NCBI GenBank assembly: GCA_963835375.1
Contig: CAWIGB010000013.1
Coordinates: forward strand, 1-64,000
Length of the DNA: 64,000 nt
Reading direction: 5' to 3'
Origin: Salinisphaera sp963835375
Lineage (GTDB): Bacteria; Pseudomonadota; Gammaproteobacteria; Nevskiales; Salinisphaeraceae
Part shown: positions 56,188-64,000 of the stretch, in pieces
Layout of the letters: each line of letters begins with the position of its first letter
How positions within the stretch are numbered: position 1 is the stretch's first letter
The notes under the pieces: model-generated
The model's input: only the letters and a program-made list of their open reading frames with translations
The model's database searches: none
What the model was told of the DNA's origin: nothing
Position numbers and translations under genes: made by a program

Positions 56188-57510
56188 ATGAAGATGAAAA
56201 AACTGCTGGCCGTGGCACTCACGGCAACCCTGGGACTGGCCGCTACGGCGCCGGCCCTTGCCGCCACCGACATCACGCTGTTCCGTTTTTTCGGTAGCTG
56301 CAACGACCAGTACGCCAACGTCACCAACCTCGACAAGGCGGTGGGTGAGTGCGGGATCATTCAGGTCCTGACCAACAAGTTCAACGCCGAGCACAAGGGC
56401 GACATCGCCGTCAAGACGCAGGCGGTCGACTGGGGCACTTACTACAACCGGCTGAACGCCACATTCATGAACCGCAACCCACCGACGGTCGCGGTGATGC
56501 ACCGAAGCCACCTGGCCGACTATGTGGCGCGCCACCTGCTAACGCCCCTGAACAGCCTGTTCACCAAGGTCGGCATCAACACGAACGACTTCGTGCCGGC
56601 GGCGCTCAAGAGCGTGACCTTCAATGGCAAGATCTACGCCCTGCCCTTCGACCTGCACGCCATCCTCTGGCATATGAATACCGGCCTGCTCAAGAAAGCT
56701 GGCCTGGTCGGCGATGACGGCCAGCCCGAGATCCCGAGCAGCGTCGACCAACTCATGGCGCAGGCGAAGCAATTCAAGCAGGCCACGGGCAAGCCCTACA
56801 TTCTGCTCGCCGGCTCGGTCGATCCCATGGTGACCCGGCTGTTCGAGACGCTGGTCTGGCAACAGGGCGGCCACCTGGTCGACCCGGATCTGAAACACGC
56901 CAACCTGGACTCCCCCGACGCACACAAGGCGCTCGCTCTGATCAACAAGCTCATCGACAAGGGCTACATGGCGGCTCAGTACAACTACACCGATGCGCAG
57001 CAGGCATTCCTCGACGGCAAGGGTGGCGTGATCATCAACGGCACGTGGGTAATCAACGACTACGACCAGCAGGCTTCCAACAAGGCGAGTGCGCTGAGCA
57101 GCTACGCCGTCTCGACCTTCCCGACGCTGTACTCCAAGCCCGCCGTGTGGGCAGACGGCCACTGCTGGGTGATGCCCCGGGGCGGTGCCACCGGCGATCA
57201 GCGCGACGCCGCAGCGAAGCTACTGAAGTACTTCTACGACAACGACCTGGCCTGGTCCCATACGGGTCATCTGCCGGTGCGCAAGTCGGTTCTCAAGAGT
57301 GACGCCTTCCGCAACCTGCCCCATCGCGAAGCCATCCTGAGCACGACCAAGGAAGCCCGCGGCATACCCGGAGCAACGCGCTCCCAGGCGGGCATCGAGG
57401 ACGCCCTCAACCAACAGTTGCAGGCGACCTACCTTACCGGCAAGAGCCAGGACGCGGCGCTGAAGGCGGCCCAGAAACGCGTCGACACCATCCTGTCCGG
57501 TCGTCGCTGA
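56188..57510 (+). CDS. sugar ABC transporter substrate-binding protein
   Basis: A 440-residue periplasmic protein from ATG 56188 (GAGGAGAG upstream). The signal peptide MKMKKLLAVALTATLGLAAT ... ALA is cleaved before ATDITLF. The mature part is a type I CUT1 solute-binding protein: TYYNRLNATFMNRNPPTVAV, KIYALPFDLHAILWHMNTGL, GKGGVIINGTWVINDY and HCWVMPRGG. Two Cys early in the mature chain (GSCND, GECGI) may form a disulfide. Trp, Tyr and His in the binding segments fit a sugar ligand. It lies 62 bases after permease 2. Confidence 0.9.
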   Translation: MKMKKLLAVALTATLGLAATAPALAATDITLFRFFGSCNDQYANVTNLDKAVGECGIIQVLTNKFNAEHKGDIAVKTQAVDWGTYYNRLNATFMNRNPPTVAVMHRSHLADYVARHLLTPLNSLFTKVGINTNDFVPAALKSVTFNGKIYALPFDLHAILWHMNTGLLKKAGLVGDDGQPEIPSSVDQLMAQAKQFKQATGKPYILLAGSVDPMVTRLFETLVWQQGGHLVDPDLKHANLDSPDAHKALALINKLIDKGYMAAQYNYTDAQQAFLDGKGGVIINGTWVINDYDQQASNKASALSSYAVSTFPTLYSKPAVWADGHCWVMPRGGATGDQRDAAAKLLKYFYDNDLAWSHTGHLPVRKSVLKSDAFRNLPHREAILSTTKEARGIPGATRSQAGIEDALNQQLQATYLTGKSQDAALKAAQKRVDTILSGRR

Positions 57511-57532
57511 GCCCGTCGAGGAGACCTGCCCC

Positions 57533-60304
57533 GTGTTTTTCGCTACCAAAAGCGGGGGCGGCGATGTCGCCCCTCGGAGGTCCACCCACCGCCCCCGGAT
57601 CAGCCTCGACGGCACCTGGGCGTTCGAATTCCAAGCAGAAGGCGACATGCTCCAGCCGATGCCGGACATCGTGATCCCCGGGGTCTGGCAGGCACAGTAT
57701 GCTGAGCTCAGAACGGCCTTCGGGACCGGCGTGTACCGTCGTCGCATCACGGTGCCGGCCGCCTGGGCCGGCGCGTCGATTCACCTGTGCATCGGCGCAT
57801 CGAATTACCGCACGGAGGTGTTCGCCAGCGGAATCCGGGTCGCATGCCACGAGGGCGGCTATCTGCCCTTTGCCTGCGATATCAGCGCGCACGCGACGCC
57901 GGGCGAGGCGTTCCTGCTGGAAATTCGGGTCACGCTACCGTCGCCGCGCCCGCAAGCCGACGGCACGCCCGGTTTCGCCGCGATACCCCACGGCAAGCAG
58001 AGCTGGTATGGACCGCTCGGCGGCATCTGGCAGTCGCTCTGGATCGAGGCCCGCCCCGTTCGGCACATCGCATCCCTGCGACTCGGCTCCCAACTCGGCT
58101 CCGAGGGCGCCGGCGTGTGCCGGGCCCGGGGCAGGCTGCACGGCGATGGCCGGGCCGCGGCAGACGAACGGCTTCGTCTCTGCGTCCGGGCCCCGGATGG
58201 CACGACGGTCGCCGAGTGCGCGCATGCCGGCGCCGCAGACGAATACGACCTGCAGGCGAACGTCGCCTCGCCCATGCTCTGGTCGCCGGACAACCCGGTG
58301 CGCTACGACGTCAGCGTCGAACTGGTGCGCGATGGCACTGTGGTCGACGCGCTTCACCGCAAGACCGGTTTTCGCAGCATCGTCGCCGAGGGCGGCGAAC
58401 TGCTGCTGAACAGCGAGCCGTTCGTGCTGCGCGGCGCCCTCGACCAGGATTACTACCTCGGTACGCTATGCACGCCGCCGTCGGCGTCCTTCCTTGAGGA
58501 TCAGCTGCGCAAGGCGAAAGCCATGGGCTTCAACTGTCTGCGCTGTCATATCAAGGTTCCGGATCCGCGTTATCTCGACGTCGCGGATCGGCTCGGGATG
58601 CTGCTCTGGTGCGAGATGCCGAACTGGGGGCAATGGTCGGCAGCCGCCGCGGCACGCGGCCTGGCCACTCTCGAAGGCATGATCGCCCGGGACGATCATC
58701 ACCCCTCGATCATCGCCTGGACCCTCGTCAACGAGGACTGGGGCACCGACCTGACCCGGGACGGCGATCAGCGCGCCTGGCTCAAGCGGGCATTCCGCCG
58801 GATCAAGACCCTCGACCCGTCCCGGCTGGTGGTCGACAACTCGCCCTGCGAACCCAATTTTCACTTGCGCACCGATATTGCCGACTACCACTTCTATCGC
58901 GGCATTCCGGATCGGCGCGATCAGTGGGATGCGTTCGTCTCGGCCTTCGCCGAACGCCGTTATCCTCTGTTCAGCCCGCATGGTGATGCCGAGACGGCCT
59001 GCGACGAGCCCCTGATCCTCTCGGAATTCGGCAACTGGGGGCTGCCTCGAATCGACGCCCTGCGCGACGCTGCAGGGCGCGAGCCCTGGTGGTTCGATAC
59101 CGGCAGCGACTGGGGCGAGGGCGTGATGCTGGCCCATGGCATCGAGATGCGTTTCCGGCAGTATCATCTGGATCGTGTCTTCGGATCGCTGGATGGCTTC
59201 ATCGCCGCCACCCAGGAACAGCAGTTCCAGGCGCTGAAATACGAAATCGAATCCATGCGCGCCCAGGCGGGGATCGCCGGCTACGTGATGACCGAGCTGA
59301 CCGACGTCCACTGGGAAGCCAACGGCCTGATGGACATGGCGCGAAATCCGCGCGACTTCGCCGAACGTTTCGCGGCGGTCAATGCCCCGACCGCGCTGCT
59401 GCCACGACTGCCCCGCCATGCCGTGTACCCCGGGGAGCGGATCCCGGTTGCGCTTGGCGTCGCGCACGATGACGCGGCGCCACTTGAGGGCGCACGCCTG
59501 CAATGGCGCTGGGACAATCAAGCCGACTATCGCGAACAGCTCTTGCCACGCCTGGATCGAGGCGTTCAGGCATTGCCGGCGCTGCCGCTCGATATTCCCG
59601 CGGACCACACGCCGGGCGAAGCACGACTGCACCTCACGCTGGTCGATCGCGTCGGGCATCCGCGCGCGCTGGGCGAGATTGCCCTGACAGTGATGCCCGA
59701 GGCCGGCTCCGGCGCCCCGCCGCCCGTGGTCTGGCCATCCAGCCCCGACCTGTCACAGTGGCTGGAGGACGCGGGTATACCGGTCGTCCAACACCCGGAT
59801 CAGGCGCAGGTCCTGGTGGCGACCCGTCTCGACGACGAACTCGTCGAGCGCGTGCGGCGCGGTGCGAAGCTGCTGCTGCTCGTGGATGATACCGATGCCA
59901 TCCCCTCGCCCCCCGGCGTGGTACCGGTCTACCCGGAATTCCCGCGCGCTGCCGTCGTCTCGCGGGAAAGCTCGGTCTGGCGCGGGGACTGGGCTTCCGG
60001 CTTTTCCTGGCTGCGCCGGACCGGCGCCTATGCCGACATCCCCGGGCCGCCGATGCTCGGTAATGCCTTCGCCGCGATCACACCCGGCCACGTGCTGCTG
60101 GGCTTCCGCACCGACGATTTCGCCGACGACGTGCGCGCCGGCATGGTGATGGGGTGGATTCATCGCGGGGCCGCGCTCGTCGCCCGGCGAGCGCTGGGCG
60201 AAGGCGCGGCCGTGTTGTGCACGTTGCCCGTTCATCGCGCCGCAGCACGCGGCGACCCGCTGGCACAGCAACTGAGCCGGGCTCTTGTGCGCGACGCCAG
60301 CTGA
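57533..60304 (+). CDS. glycoside hydrolase family 2 enzyme, cytoplasmic
   Basis: A 923-residue protein from GTG 57533 after GAGGAGA; no signal peptide. It has an N-terminal jelly-roll (RISLDGTWAFEF; GVWQAQYAEL; GPLGGIWQSLWIEA), an immunoglobulin-like domain and a TIM barrel. The acid/base Glu is in IIAWTLVNEDWGTD and the nucleophile Glu in PLILSEFGNWG, which fits the retaining GH2 mechanism. C-terminal beta domains and a final 170-residue segment (from about 740) have no motif I know. Beta-galactosidase, beta-glucuronidase and beta-mannosidase are all possible; the NEDWG acid/base context is not the usual one of LacZ or GusA. It probably cleaves what the upstream importer brings in. Confidence 0.85.
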   Translation: MFFATKSGGGDVAPRRSTHRPRISLDGTWAFEFQAEGDMLQPMPDIVIPGVWQAQYAELRTAFGTGVYRRRITVPAAWAGASIHLCIGASNYRTEVFASGIRVACHEGGYLPFACDISAHATPGEAFLLEIRVTLPSPRPQADGTPGFAAIPHGKQSWYGPLGGIWQSLWIEARPVRHIASLRLGSQLGSEGAGVCRARGRLHGDGRAAADERLRLCVRAPDGTTVAECAHAGAADEYDLQANVASPMLWSPDNPVRYDVSVELVRDGTVVDALHRKTGFRSIVAEGGELLLNSEPFVLRGALDQDYYLGTLCTPPSASFLEDQLRKAKAMGFNCLRCHIKVPDPRYLDVADRLGMLLWCEMPNWGQWSAAAAARGLATLEGMIARDDHHPSIIAWTLVNEDWGTDLTRDGDQRAWLKRAFRRIKTLDPSRLVVDNSPCEPNFHLRTDIADYHFYRGIPDRRDQWDAFVSAFAERRYPLFSPHGDAETACDEPLILSEFGNWGLPRIDALRDAAGREPWWFDTGSDWGEGVMLAHGIEMRFRQYHLDRVFGSLDGFIAATQEQQFQALKYEIESMRAQAGIAGYVMTELTDVHWEANGLMDMARNPRDFAERFAAVNAPTALLPRLPRHAVYPGERIPVALGVAHDDAAPLEGARLQWRWDNQADYREQLLPRLDRGVQALPALPLDIPADHTPGEARLHLTLVDRVGHPRALGEIALTVMPEAGSGAPPPVVWPSSPDLSQWLEDAGIPVVQHPDQAQVLVATRLDDELVERVRRGAKLLLLVDDTDAIPSPPGVVPVYPEFPRAAVVSRESSVWRGDWASGFSWLRRTGAYADIPGPPMLGNAFAAITPGHVLLGFRTDDFADDVRAGMVMGWIHRGAALVARRALGEGAAVLCTLPVHRAAARGDPLAQQLSRALVRDAS

Positions 60305-60601
60305 ACGGCGTGCTGGAAGCCACAACCGGAAGCCATGACAAGAGCGACGGTCCGGCCCGTCGCTCGCTCGGTTGAGATCATGTCCGCGCAACCGTCCCGC
60401 GGGCGTCGCCGCCGCGCGGCCCGTAATGGCAGGCCGCCCGGCACCCGCTTCGGGTCCGAGGGTCGGACGACGCCCCCCTGAACCGGCTCGCGCCAGCCGC
60501 GAGCGAGCCATCTCGGGGCATGTGCCGATTCGACGATTAGGCATGGCACCGTTGCGACACGGTATGATCGCTGTTCCGATTCCGCCCGCGACTGTTGGCC
60601 C
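60305..60601. other. intergenic region between the GH2 gene and argE
   Basis: In 297 bases I see no supported gene. It contains the hairpin at 60342-60365. TATGAT near 60563-60568, about 35 bases before the argE ATG, could be a -10 box, but no good -35 stands at the right distance. Confidence 0.4.
60342..60365 (+). terminator. hairpin after the ABC/GH2 operon
   Basis: GAGCGACGG and CCGTCGCTC form a perfect 9-base stem with loop TCCGGC, 38 bases past the GH2 stop. The T-run that should follow is weak (GCTCGGTTGAG), so termination may be partial. Confidence 0.5.
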
Positions 60602-61767
60602 ATGCCCGCATTGAACTGGCGCGACACGCTCGACGAGCTCGTCGCCGAACCCACCATCAGCAGCGACGATCCCGCGCTCGATCGCGGCAACCGCCGTGCG
60701 ATCGAAATGCTCGCCGCGCGTCTCGACGCGGCGGGCTTCGACTGCGACATCAGCGCCATCGGCGAACGCGACGACAAGGTCAACCTGATCGCCCGTCTCG
60801 GCCCGGCCGAGCGCCGTTCCGAATCCGGTCTGGTGTTCGCCGGGCATATCGATACCGTGCCCTACGACGAGACCGGCTGGGACTCCGATCCGTTCACGCT
60901 CACCGAGCGCGACGGCCGGCTGTACGGTCTGGGCACCACCGACATGAAGGGCTTCGTGGCCCTGGCTGCGGGCGTGGCCGCCGAGTACGCCGGGCATGAG
61001 CTCGACGCGCCACTGTCGCTGATGCTCACCGCCGACGAGGAATGCGGCATGGACGGCGCCCGGGCGCTGGCCGATGCGGGCATCCCCGCCGGGCGCTACT
61101 GCGTGATCGGTGAACCGACGTCCCTGGTGCCGATCCGGCAGCACAAGGGCATCTTCATGGAAACGATCGAGACCATCGGCGCCTCGGGGCATTCGAGCAA
61201 TCCGGCCCACGGCGCCAATGCCATCGAGGCCATGCACACCGCGATCGGCGCGATTCGTGCGCTGCGCGACGAACTGTCCGAACGCGATCCGGCCGACGGT
61301 TTCCCGGTGCCGCACGCGACGCTGAATCTGGGCACGGTGCGCGGCGGCGACGCGGCCAACCGCATTCCGGCCCGTTGTCGACTCGATATCGACCTGCGTT
61401 TTCTGCCGGGCGACGCGATCGATGAACTGCGCGAATCCCTGCGCAGCCGGGTTCGCGACGCCTTGGCGCAAAGCGACTGCGAGGTACGTTTTTCGGCACT
61501 GTTCGCCGGCACCCCGGCCCTGGAAACACCCGCCCGATTCGCCGATCGTCACCGCCTGCGAGGAACTCACCGGCCACGAGGCCGCGGCGGTGGATTTCGG
61601 CACCGAAGGCGCGTTCTACAATGCCATCGGCATGGATACGGTCATCCTCGGTCCGGGCGACATTGCGTTGGCCCATCAGCCGAACGAATATCTGTCGCTG
61701 TCGCGCGATCGCACCAATGCAGTCGATCCTGCGCGAACTGGTGCAGCGATTCTGTCGGCCGAGCTGA
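60602..61767 (+). CDS. argE: acetylornithine deacetylase (two frameshifts)
   Basis: MPALNWRDTLDELVAEPTIS opens an M20 peptidase-family enzyme. Metal and catalytic residues lie in VFAGHIDTVPYDETGWDSDP, LGTTDMKGFVALAAGV and TADEECGMDGA, with CVIGEPTSLVP. The frame shifts near 61550 to TACEELTGHEAAAVDFGTEG and VILGPGDIALAHQPNEYL, and again near 61715 to MQSILRELVQRFC with TGA at 61765. It is about 387 residues. It removes acetate from N-acetylornithine in arginine synthesis; succinyl-DAP desuccinylase is the near relative, but the argA neighbour favours ArgE. The breaks are probable sequence errors. Confidence 0.87.
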
Positions 61768-61821
61768 GGCCGACGGCCGCGCGGCTCGCCCGCGCCCCGT
61801 GTTTTTTGCTCTAATGCCGCG

Positions 61822-63183
61822 ATGCAATCCAGCCGCGACCACAACCCGCTAGCGATCGACCAGGGCGCGATGGTGGCCGCCCTGCGTGCCTGTGCGCCCT
61901 ATGTGCATGCCCATCGCGGACGCACGTTCGTCATCCATCTGCCAGGTGAGGCCGCGGCATCGCCGCGTTTCGTTGACCTGATCTACGACATCGCCCTGCT
62001 TGCCAGCCTCGGCGTACGGCTGGTGATCGTGTTCGGCGCTCGCCCGCAGATCGACGCCGCGCTGGCCGCGACCGGCCTGACGCCGCGCTTCTCGCACGGC
62101 GTGCGGGTGACCGATGCCGCCGCGCTGGCCTGCGTGCGCCAGGCCGTCGGCAGCCTGCAGATGGCCTACGAGGCGCATCTGTCGACCAGTCTGGCGAGCA
62201 CGCCGATGGGCGGCGCCCGCATCTCCACCGCCAGCGGCAATCTGGTCACGGCCCGGCCGATGGGCGTGGTCGACGGCGTCGATCACGGTCATACCGGCGA
62301 GGTGCGGCGTATCGACGCCGCCAGCATCAATGCGCATCTCGCGCGCGGCCATATCGTGCTGTTGTCCTGTATCGGCTATTCGCCGTCGGGCGAGATCTTC
62401 AACCTCGTCACCGAGGACGTGGCCGGTGCGACCGCGACCGCCCTGGCGGCCGACAAGTTCGTGCTCATGCATCCAGGCGCCGCGATGCATGCGCGCTTTG
62501 CGGAATCCTCGCCCGGGCCTGACCGTCGATGCGGCGCGTGCCATGCTGGACGCAGACAATGGCGAGCTTGCTGTCGGCCGACCGGGCCCGGCTGGAGGCC
62601 GCCATCCGGGCGCTGCTGTGCCGGCGTCGAGCGCAGCCATCTGGTGAGCTTCGAGACCGACGGCGCCCTGCTGCGCGAGCTGTATTCGCGCGACGGGCTC
62701 GGCACCATGGTCGCCGCCGATACCTACGATGCGGTGCGCACGGCCGACACCCGAGGATCTGGGCGGCGTGCTGGCGCTGATCGAGCCGCTGGCCGAAGCC
62801 GGGCTGCTGGTGCCGCGCTCGCGTGAAGCGATCGAGCTCGACATCGAGCGCTATGTGGTCATGGCCCGCGACGGGCTGATCACCGCCTGCTGCGCGCTCA
62901 TGCCCTATCCGCGAGGAAGCCGTGGGCGAACTGGCCTGTGTCGCGGTGCATCCCGCCTATCGCGGCGGCAACCGCGCCGCCGATCCTGCTCGCCGAGATC
63001 GAGAAACGCGCCCGCGCAGCCGGTCTGGCCCAGCTGTTCGTGCTGACGACGCGGGCACCGCACTGGTTCGTCGAACATGGCTTTGTGCCGTCGAGCATCG
63101 AGGCGCTGCCGCTGGCCAAGCGCGCGCTGTACAACTACCAGCGCAATTCAGCGGTGCTGATCAAGCCGCTGATCGCTGCCTGA
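61822..63183 (+). CDS. argA: N-acetylglutamate synthase (about six frameshifts)
   Basis: The N-terminal amino-acid-kinase-like domain is intact: MQSSRDHNPLAIDQGAMVAA, YVHAHRGRTFVIHLPGEAAA, LLASLGVRLVIVFGARPQID and NLVTARPMGVVDGVDHGHTG. From about 62515 the frame changes repeatedly. Readable pieces in order are LTVDAARAMLDADNGELAVG, HLVSFETDGALLRELYSRDG, EDLGGVLALIEPLAEAGLLV, GELACVAVHPAYRG and LLAEIEKRARAAGLAQLFVL, TTRAPHWFVEHGFVPSSIEA, ending NYQRNSAVLIKPLIAA. The C-terminal part is the GNAT domain that acetylates glutamate. The composite is about 453 residues, normal for the kinase-like/GNAT ArgA. It follows argE by 54 bases. Confidence 0.88.
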
Positions 63184-63193
63184 GCGACGCGCC

Positions 63194-63942
63194 GTGGCTC
63201 GCGCAAAGCACGTCCCCCGGGTTTTCGTGGCCCAGGATCTGGCCGAAGGCCAACGCTTACCCTGCCCGACGACAAACGCCATCATCTGGCGACCGTTCTT
63301 CGGCTGGCGGCCGGCGATGCAGTCGTGCTGTTCAACGGCGATGGCGCGGAATACATCAGCACGCTGGTGGCGGCCGATCGCAAGCGCGCCGAGGCCCGCA
63401 TCGACCAGCGCACCACACCCCGCCGTGAATCGCCGCTCGAGATCACCCTGCTCCAGGCCGTCGCCCGCGGCGATCGGATGGATTTCGCCTTGGCCAAGGC
63501 GGTGGAGCTGGGCGTGACCGCGATCCAGCCCGTGTTCACCGCCCGCGGCCAGGTCAAGCTCGATGGCGCGCGCCTGGCCAAGAAGCACAGCCACTGGCAG
63601 CGGGTGGTCGAATCGGCGGCCGAGCAGAGCGGCCGGTTGGTCTGCCCGACGCTGGCCGAGGCAAGCGAGCTCATCGCCCGCTCATCGAAAGCCCGCCCGA
63701 GGCCGATCGTCTGCTGATGCTGGCGCCGGAGGCCACAGCGGGCCTCAGCGCCCAAACGCCGGCCGACGCGCATCGCCCTGCTGGTCGGGCCCGAAGCCGG
63801 GCTTTCGAACGACGAGATCGAACACGCTGCCACCGCCGGCTGGCAGCCCCTGGCGCTCGGCCCGCGCGTACTGCGCACCGAAACCGCCGGCATGGCGGCA
63901 CTCGCCGCGCTACAGACGGCCTGGGGCGACCTGGCCGGCTGA
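63194..63942 (+). CDS. rsmE: 16S rRNA (uracil-1498-N3)-methyltransferase (three or more frameshifts)
   Basis: It starts GTG 63194 (ARAKHVPRVFVAQDLAEGQ). The frame shifts within 63215-63320 to AVVLFNGDGAEYISTLVAAD, then SPLEITLLQAVARGDRMDFA, LAKAVELGVTAIQPVFTARG and HWQRVVESAAEQSGRL. Shifts in 63690-63760 lead to the SPOUT knot: RIALLVGPEAGLSNDEIEHA and LALGPRVLRTETAGMAALAA, ending TAWGDLAG. It is about 249 residues, normal. It methylates U1498 of 16S rRNA using SAM. It lies 10 bases after argA. The last 58 bases of the window hold nothing I can assign. Confidence 0.87.
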
Positions 63943-64000
63943 GCGGCTTCGTTCTTCGAAGAATATATCCGCAGATCGACACAGATCACGCAGATGACTC

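Noticed and set aside
1..64000. tRNA, rRNA, CRISPR arrays, insertion sequences, prophage or integrase genes.
   Set aside because: I looked on both strands and found no clover-leaf-like tRNA, repeated spacer pattern, transposase or phage gene that I could support by reading.

Overview
The window is about 64 kb of GC-rich DNA from a Gram-negative, probably a gammaproteobacterium. The best evidence is the order ygfB-pepP-ubiH-ubiI followed by a glycine-riboswitch gcv operon, together with lgt-thyA and argA/argE. A Salinisphaera-like organism would fit, but this is an inference from gene content. Many housekeeping genes (argA, thyA, folA, lgt, the NAD-glutamate dehydrogenase) are broken by single-base frameshifts while long stretches between them are clean, so most breaks look like sequence errors rather than gene decay. 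Coordinates of broken genes give the full span of the intended gene.

Left part (1-10.7 kb): a four-gene plus-strand operon with 4-base stop/start overlaps encodes a HAD-UbiA phosphoribosyl-prenyl synthase, DprE1-like and DprE2-like epimerase subunits and a multi-spanning glycosyltransferase. This is a decaprenyl-phosphoryl-arabinose-type lipid-sugar pathway. A minus-strand operon facing it encodes an alkyl-DHAP-synthase-like flavoprotein, a glycerol-3-phosphate-dehydrogenase-like flavoprotein and an FGGY sugar/polyol kinase, with a divergent AraC regulator.

10.7-26.4 kb: a large NAD-glutamate dehydrogenase, a zeta-class GST and a small membrane protein with a broken paralogue. Next comes the most striking unit, a short-chain amide system: an NCS1-family permease, formamidase (FmdA), FmdB and aliphatic amidase (AmiE) on the plus strand. 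Divergent from it are a hybrid histidine kinase whose N-terminal 540 residues are a colinear copy of that permease, and a LuxR-type response regulator. Permease and sensor share an eight-cysteine tail with identical residue numbering. A perfect palindrome lies between the two operons.

26.5-38.7 kb: an uncharacterised 661-residue protein with a papain-like Gln/Cys/His/Asn pattern, an ATP-grasp ligase, a ROK kinase, a Sir2 deacylase and an acyl-CoA-binding protein. Then folA, a PAS histidine kinase and a REC-GGDEF-EAL protein lie between folA and thyA-lgt, followed by a GNAT acetyltransferase.

38.7-51.7 kb (minus strand): a PfkB kinase and a glycine-cleavage operon (gcvT, gcvH, split gcvPA/gcvPB with tpx between them) under a tandem glycine riboswitch. 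Upstream are ubiI, ubiH, pepP and ygfB, a MrtJ-like CPBP protease paired with a JDVT-CTERM-like zinc-protease-type protein, and a lipoprotein.

52-64 kb: a LacI regulator divergent from a sugar ABC importer operon ending in a cytoplasmic GH2 glycosidase, then argE, argA and rsmE. I saw no tRNA, rRNA, CRISPR array, insertion sequence or prophage.
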